From the NCBI GenBank assembly GCA_963971535.1, contig OZ020599.1, positions 97,919,646 through 97,983,645 on the forward strand: a stretch of 64,000 bases of DNA. Direction: 5' to 3'. Each line of letters begins with the position of its first letter. Positions within the stretch are counted from its first letter, which is position 1. A program made the position numbers and the translations under genes. The DNA comes from Notolepis coatsorum. Taxonomy: Eukaryota > Chordata > Actinopteri > Aulopiformes > Paralepididae. The notes beneath the pieces are model-generated. The model was not told the origin of the DNA and did no database searches. It saw only the letters and a program-made list of their open reading frames with translations. Shown piece after piece: positions 58,311-64,000 of this stretch.

Positions 58311-58525
58311 CCCTTCGTTAACCCTTTCACTACCACACTGCCGAAGGTTAACCCCTCACTACCACGCTACAGAAGGTTAACCCTTCACTACCACGCTACG
58401 AACCCTTTCACTGCCATGCTACAGAAGGTTAACCCTTTCACTACCAAACTACATAAGGTTAACCCTTTCACGGCCACACTACAGAAGGTTAACTCTTTCT
58501 CTACCCCGCTACAGACGGTTAACCC
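58311..58525. repeat. TTAACCC-unit array, right of DIRS element
   Basis: Resumes forward units ('ttaaccctttcactaccaca', 'ctacagaaggttaaccc') immediately after the DIRS right end. Confidence 0.92.
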
Positions 58526-59287
58526 GACGTGAAGGGAAGGCCGACCTTAACCGGGAGCACGCCCAGCGGCATGGACAGAAACGCCACACTCATTCAACAA
58601 TAAGCCCTGATTAAATGCACACCCAGTGCTGTGTGATTCAGTTTAATACTCTTTTGAAAACAAGTTTGTTCAGTTAAGATCTTTTGCGCAACCCATGAAA
58701 GGAGGCCTATACCGGCATCAACAGTGGCTCATCCCCGTTCACAGACCACTGCTCGTCGTGAAAACATTATGACAGCAGGAGGGAGATGGGCACGCAGGAC
58801 GGCATGCTTCGGGAGACGCTAACGTTTATTCTGTAAAATTTTTCACTTTCTCTTTTTCCAACCCACAGAGATCGCCGTGATCTGCAGAGGGGTACAAATT
58901 AGTAAATTAACAAACTGCCTCTGAGATAGCTGTGCATTCATTAGAAGTGTGAGCAATAATGAATAGATATATGTTGCCATATGCACACAATTCGAATCTA
59001 ATCGAATCCAAGTATGGTTGGGAGCCCTGTAGTGTACACAGACCCCCCCCCTACTCAGCGTGAGTCTGGACTGCCCTCTTGTGGTCAATGTGTGTCTGTA
59101 GTTTACAGTGGTTCTAAAACCTTGGCTCATGTCAAGCCAAGGACCCCTACAAATAGATCCACATTTAGGCCACATACCTTGATTTGATTTGATACGATTT
59201 TGTCTCTGGGACTTCCGTCTGAGATGGCTCTTGCTGGTAGATATGACTGAGTGTCCCAAATACCACAAATTATCTATATATGTACAA
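58526..59287. other. No gene recognised
   Basis: Non-repetitive. An ORF on the minus strand (58,843-59,268) has no recognisable domain. Confidence 0.4.
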
Positions 59288-59822
59288 CTATATATATATA
59301 TGTAAAACAGTGCTGTATATAACGCATATTTACATTTTTACATTTACAGCATATATATATATATATTTGTCTGAATATACCTGCATATAATCCCTCTATA
59401 TACTATAATTATACACCTGCATATAACCCAATGCTGTACCGTATATATATATATTTATTCTCACTGTATATATATATCCACAACTGTCTGTACTTACCTG
59501 CACACAATCCTTTTACATATCTGTAGATACTATATGTACATATCCTACTCTTACTAGTTGCACTGCTGGCCAGTATGACTACTACCATACTGTCTTTATA
59601 CATGTATCATATTAATACTACAACTCTGTACATACATCGGAATAGAACTAACACTCAGTAGTACTCATTTGTATATCTTATACCCAGTTTAATCACCTGT
59701 ACATTGTATTACTATTGCACTTTACTGCTACATTTGCACTCTGGTTGGATGCCAAACTTATTTTCGTTGTACTGTACTTGTGCTGTATGATGATGACAAT
59801 ACATTTGAATCTAATCTAATCT
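59288..59822 (+). mobile_element. LINE 3' UTR/tail copy 2, ending in (AATCT)n
   Basis: Matches 10,690-11,566 without the 246-bp insertion, ending 'gaatctaatctaatcta'. Confidence 0.8.
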
Positions 59823-59982
59823 ATACGATCAATATAGTCACTCTTCTCCGATTGGGCACTCCCTTTGACTCACTGAGAACCTCCTGGAAACCTCTCAAGG
59901 ACCTCTCTTCACTGTTGTAGAGCTGAATAAGACGCCACAGAGCTAAAAGACACCTCCCCGCACCATAACAAACACTGTAAAA

Positions 59983-60113
59983 AGGTTAACCGTCTGTAGT
60001 GTGGTAGTGAAAGGGTTAACCTTCTGTAGTTTGGTAGTGAAAGGGTTAACCGCCTGTAGTGTGGTAGTGAAAGGGTTAAAAAAAACATGTCATGTGGTAG
60101 TGAAAGGGTTAAC
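59983..60113. repeat. TTAACCC-family array, inverted orientation
   Basis: Four inverted units ('ctgtagtgtggtagtgaaag', 'ggttaacc'). Confidence 0.88.
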
Positions 60114-60352
60114 CTTCTGTATTGTTGTATTGTATTGTGTGCTGATTGTATGCCTATGTTAACTTTATACCAATTGCTGTGGTGCACTCTGGACTGCGGT
60201 CCATGTGTGAAAAGTACTATATAGATAGTTATTCATATTTATTATTGTTATATTGTAGAAATGTATGCATTGAAATGTCTGTAAATCTCGACGGCATTGT
60301 AAATGAAGGTGACCTCAATCGTCTTTTCGAGAATAAATAAAGGTTGATGTAT

Positions 60353-60403
60353 TGTCGCAGTGAAAGGGTTAACACTTTGGTAGTGTGGCAGTGAAAGGGT
60401 TAA
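60353..60403. repeat. TTAACCC-family units, inverted orientation
   Basis: Two units, 'cagtgaaagggttaacact' and 'ggcagtgaaagggttaa'. The intervening 60,114-60,352 looks like unrelated LINE-tail sequence ending 'gagaataaataaagg'. Confidence 0.8.
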
Positions 60404-60877
60404 GCCTCTGCTGAGCTCAACGCTCATATTATGTCATAAACCCGTAGCCTATTTATACCCCTCCCCGAGGCTGTACGAGTTAGGCCAACGCGTCATAACA
60501 GAGCGATTACTAGCCGACAGCTTCGTCGCCTTTCTTCGGGATTCGAGCTATGTTCTTGGAACTGCTTAGGAATGTCGAGACATTAGGTGAGGTTACTGTA
60601 CGGTATGCACATCTCTGAATCCAGTGCGGCGGGAGAGGACAGTGAAAGTGACAGAGCTGTCACTGTCGTCATCATTCAGGCCTGCCGGGAGGAAGTGGGG
60701 AGGATGGTATAGACTGGCATACCAACATGTCACGGAGGAGTACAAAGCACTCCTTTATATCTCTATCGGTTTGACAGCAGAAACTTACTTTTTATTTTGG
60801 TACTGTATGAAGCACAATCTCAGGGGGCTCATAGAGAACCAAGCATTTCACTGTAATGTACTGTGTACATTATATGT
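60404..60877. other. No gene recognised
   Basis: Contains ATGTTCTTGGAACTGCTTAG at about 60,550 followed by a GTGAGG donor-like site after 12 codons, insufficient to call an exon. Confidence 0.35.
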
Positions 60878-62068
60878 AATAATAATAATAATAATAACTT
60901 AGTTTGGGGCGGCTGGGTGGCGCAGCGGACATTGCGCTCGTCACCAACGCAAGAGACACCGGGTTCGAATCCGGCTGTCGGCTTGGGCCGGCCGTCATAC
61001 TAACTCAATTGGCAGAGTTAGCGGGTGGGAAGTCGAAGGGTGGTAGTCTGGTCGTTGTGAACAGCGACTCCTACAGGTCGGTTGGGGCGCCTGCACAGCA
61101 AAGTCAGGAAAATGACGGGGGCAGTGTGAGCCTCCCACACTTTACTCATCGCCTAATGAGAGTCCACGCTGGCAGGTGAAAAGATGTGACAGGCTGCCTC
61201 CACTGTCCACATGTATTGGAGGGGACATGTGATGCAAGGTTTCTATCCTCCCTACAACCGGCCAGTGGGGGGCATATGCGAGCAACGATCAGGACAAGGG
61301 AAGGGAGAATATGAAAAAAGAGGTAAAATTGGGATGGGGAGGGGAAAAAAATCTCAGAAAAAAGGAGGAGAAAAAGTAGATAAAAAAAAGAAATAATAAC
61401 TTAGTTTTATATAGCGCCTTTCAGAAGACCCAAGGTCGCTTTACATAGGGGGGGGAAACAACAAAAGTAACAAACAGTGGACAGACACAACATACAAGTG
61501 AGAAATTAGGGGTTAAAGGCCAACTTGAAGAGGTGGGTTTTGAGGAGTTTTTTGTATGAGTCCAGAGTTGGGGCGTTGCAGAGTTCTGCAGGGAGGGAGT
61601 TCCAGAGGGTGGGAGCTGCCACACTGAAAGCTCTGTCCCCAAAGGTCTGCAGTCTGGTTCGGGGAATGGAGAGCTGACCAGTGTCTGTGAATCGCAGGGA
61701 CCGTGACTGAGTGAGGGGGTGGAGGAGGTCAGTGAGGTACTGAGGTGCCAGAGCGTGGAGGGATTTGTAAGTGGGTGCAGTAGGGTTTTGTAGGTGATGC
61801 AGGATTTGATGGGGAGCCAGTGGAGGTGGATGAGGGTGGGGGTGATGTGCTGCCAGGGTTTGGTGCAGGTGAGAACCCTGGCAGCTGAGTTTTGAACATA
61901 CTGGAGCCTGTCCAGGGTTTTGCTTGGTGTATATGTGACAAATAAAACAAAACTTGAACTTGAACTGGTATCAGACCTGTCACCTGAATAAAAAGGGATT
62001 GTTGAATAGATGTTAGGCTCTGGAAGAAAACATGAGGTACTTGATTTGTTCTCTACTGCAAGTGACAA
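60878..62068 (-). mobile_element. L2-clade LINE 3' portion (minus strand), split by a SINE at its tail
   Basis: Minus strand reads LDRLQYVQNSAARVLTCTKP, WQHITPTLIHLHWLPIKS, then in shifted frames the usual C-terminal region. The HI-PTL-HLHWLPIK string is characteristic of L2/CR1-clade reverse transcriptase ends. The 3' tail is an ATT repeat (about 60,878-60,897). Only the last part of ORF2 is present, with frameshifts, so it is a 5'-truncated dead copy. Confidence 0.85.
60906..61391 (+). mobile_element. tRNA-derived SINE, copy 3 (plus strand), perfect 16-bp target duplication
   Basis: AATAATAACTTAGTTT flanks it at 60,890-60,905 and 61,392-61,407. Head GGGGCGGCTGGGTGGCGCAG with A box, and intact B box GGTTCGAATCC at 60,962-60,972. 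The 3' end is A/G-rich. It is the only one of the three copies with both promoter boxes. Confidence 0.93.
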
Positions 62069-62843
62069 GTCCTTTTTGGAGTCTATTTGGGTACTACGAT
62101 TTTGTCTACATCTAGTACAGCTGACTTAAAATCTATGCAATATTTTCAATAATATCATGGTTTAAGATTGTTGCATTGTACAAATGCAATGAATTACAGA
62201 AAACCTTGAATTTGCACCATTCCGTTCTGTTGGAAGTTTTTAACTTGTTAGATGTTGGTTGTAATTGTTTCATTTGATTTCCTTTGTTCTACTTGTTTGG
62301 TAATCTATGATGTCTAAACTGTACTCTTAATATGCGCTTGTATACACTGCCTATTCTTAACAGGTCTCTCTTGATCTCAATGAGGCAAACCTGTATAAAT
62401 AAAACGACAAAAAAAAAGAGGAAAATATCAAGGAGCTGGAAATATTCAAATCATGTGTATTTTTTTTTGGTCAATGTGTGACTGACATCATCATCGTATG
62501 CGACAGATAAAACATCTGTGTGGTTTACTTAGCACTCATTTAGCCTATGAAAATATGACCCTCTTCGGGAATAATCCCAATCTTTCACACGTGTTCTTAT
62601 TATAGAACGTCCAGTTAGATCATGCAAATCAGAGCACGGATGCAAATGCACATTGTGAGAAATACGAGCTTGGGGCGTGAGCAAAGCTGAAGGGTGGGTA
62701 TTTATTTGGGCAGGGCTCTTGCACAGGCATGCAGCATCGGTACGTACATGTACAGTAAGCTGGCACGCATTTACTGACTCACCCAGTGTCACCGCACCCT
62801 GCAGCCAAGTGGGCCAGAAACCACACTATACAATTGTGATGTT
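62069..62843. other. Mostly unassigned; LINE-tail-like segment near 62.35-62.42 kb
   Basis: 'tctctcttgatctcaatgag' and 'cctgtataaataaaacgac' resemble a fish LINE 3' tail. The rest is non-repetitive. Confidence 0.4.
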
Positions 62844-63059
62844 TTAACCCTTTCACTGCCACATGACAGAAGGTTAACCCTTTACTATCACACAACCGAC
62901 GGCGATGCTCCATCATTAGCATCATTAACTCCGCATCCGCGGAGCTAATGATGCTAATGATGGAGCATCGCCGTCGGTTGTGTGATAGTAAAGGGCTAAC
63001 CTTCTGTATTGTCACAGTGAAAGGGTTAACCGGCTGTCGTGTGGCAGTGAAAGGGTTAA
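62844..63059. mobile_element. TTAA-bounded palindromic MITE-like element, 216 bp
   Basis: Starts TTAACCCTTTCACTGCC, ends GGCAGTGAAAGGGTTAA. The core 62,874-62,999 is a hairpin: two 61-bp arms (TTAACCCTTTACTATCACAC inward to CTCCGC) around a 4-base loop ATCC, with about two mismatches. Outer units repeat the CCCTTTCAC motif. Confidence 0.88.
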
Positions 63060-63532
63060 GAGGGAAGGATCGTCATCATCAAAATGAGATGACTCGGATG
63101 GAATTTCTTTGTCGCCGACAAACGCTCACCTTAAAAAAAAAAACACGGTAGCCTATCCATACAACAAGAAAGAATCATTCTGGCGTGTGTCACTGCAGCC
63201 AAGAAGCTGATAGCCATGAGGTGGAAACAACCTGAGAAACTCACAATGATTAATTGGTCTCCGACACTACTGGATGTCATTTATATGGAAATCTCTACTG
63301 CACGTGTAATTGGGGTTTGACAGACCAGCATTGAGCTGTGGGTTTCAGCAGCCGAGAAAGCCACCATCTAGCAGTGGAGCGGGGTTGGGGTGTTGGTCCC
63401 GGGGGATCCGGGGATCCTGGGGTGGGGGAGGAAATGTCTTTAGTGGTGTCTGTAGTAATATAATTAAATTTTGAATTTAGATTTTTGTGTCTGTATTTAT
63501 TTTTGTTATTCTATCGTCATTATCTGTTTCAG

Positions 63533-63973
63533 CGCCAATGACGAAAAAAGTCGGGTTATCTCGCCGGTGGTTGAGCGCCAATCACGAGAAAAGTCGGGTT
63601 TTAATCGTTATTTCTTTTATTCGCTATATCCATTCATAATTCATCCATCCAGCCTGATCATTGGGAATGGCTCCGAGATCGCAAACGGCCAATACCGCCA
63701 CCTAACGCCTTGCGGCCGGTATTGCACATCATTGGAATCCCTCTGGTTTGGGCTGTGCATCGATCTAAGAAGTCCGGTCCGGGTTTTCCTTCTAATAACA
63801 ATAATTATAATTTGGGCATGGGGAGCGGTTATAACACAGTTTGGGGACACTCACACTGGAGCACCGTGGATTCATGTGTTTTGGTTGATAAACGTTGGAA
63901 AGACGACCGCAATCAATATTTGGAATGGCGATCAGGAATTGGATTATTCTTTTTGCAGTACATCAGATATGAG
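63533..63973 (+). other. Candidate 441-bp open exon (unassigned)
   Basis: Acceptor-like 'tatctgtttcag' ends at 63,532 and donor-like GAG|GTAAGG at 63,973/63,974. The frame is open throughout, starting ANDEKSRVISPVVE and including WAWGAVITQFGDTHTGAPW. No family recognised. A 26-bp motif (GCGCCAATGACGAAAAAAG...) is repeated 43 bp apart at its start. Equally likely to be non-coding. Confidence 0.18.
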
Positions 63974-64000
63974 GTAAGGACTCTATGTTACCAATCTTGG

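Overview
This is teleost fish genomic DNA. The evidence is two exons of a SCUBE-family gene (best match scube3) on the + strand, with canonical splice sites and phase-1 EGF exons, set in a dense field of fish-type transposable elements: L2/UnaL2-like and Tx1/L1-like LINEs, tRNA-derived SINEs, hAT-type MITEs and a DIRS-type tyrosine-recombinase retrotransposon. By my rough count tandem repeats alone fill about a quarter of the window. I saw no rRNA, no convincing tRNA gene and no prokaryotic features. Which fish this is cannot be read from the sequence.

Layout. 1-32.6 kb has no host exon I can defend. It is either intron 1 or 5' flank of the SCUBE gene and holds LINE remnants, SINEs, several MITEs with exact 8-bp target duplications (7.2-8.2, 13.4-13.9, 27.4-28.5 and 28.6-30.0 kb), a fold-back element with 251-bp arms (17.9-19.2 kb), an L2 LINE interrupted by tandem repeats (22.1-25.3 kb) and large minisatellites (4.9-5.8, 15.5-17.3 and 21.4-21.9 kb). 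SCUBE EGF exon A is at 32,684-32,806 and EGF exon B starts at 38,401. The 5.6-kb intron between them contains a 2.1-kb 15-bp minisatellite. From 38.5 to 52.7 kb, presumed next intron, there are more tandem repeats, a 200-N assembly gap, LINE/SINE nests and a 5-kb minisatellite with an internal 1.5-kb duplication. From 53.2 to 58.3 kb lies a complete-looking DIRS-type element: inverted terminal repeats, internal complementary region and a broken GAG-like ORF, but no recognisable reverse transcriptase or recombinase. The last 5.7 kb holds LINE and SINE pieces, a 216-bp TTAA-flanked palindrome and unassigned sequence.

Two signals recur at several scales. One is a TTAA-bounded family built from ~26-30-bp units beginning CCCTTTCAC, often arranged as head-to-head inverted arrays (3.1, 23.9, 30.2, 40.2, 52.7-58.5, 60.0 and 62.8 kb); it resembles a piggyBac-like MITE whose arms became minisatellites. 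The other is tandem repeats expanding inside transposons: a 47-bp array in a hAT MITE, a 60-bp array in an L2 endonuclease and an in-frame (TG)n in an L2 reverse transcriptase region. The only host coding sequence I can support is the SCUBE exon pair, and its second exon appears to have lost the normal splice-donor GT.
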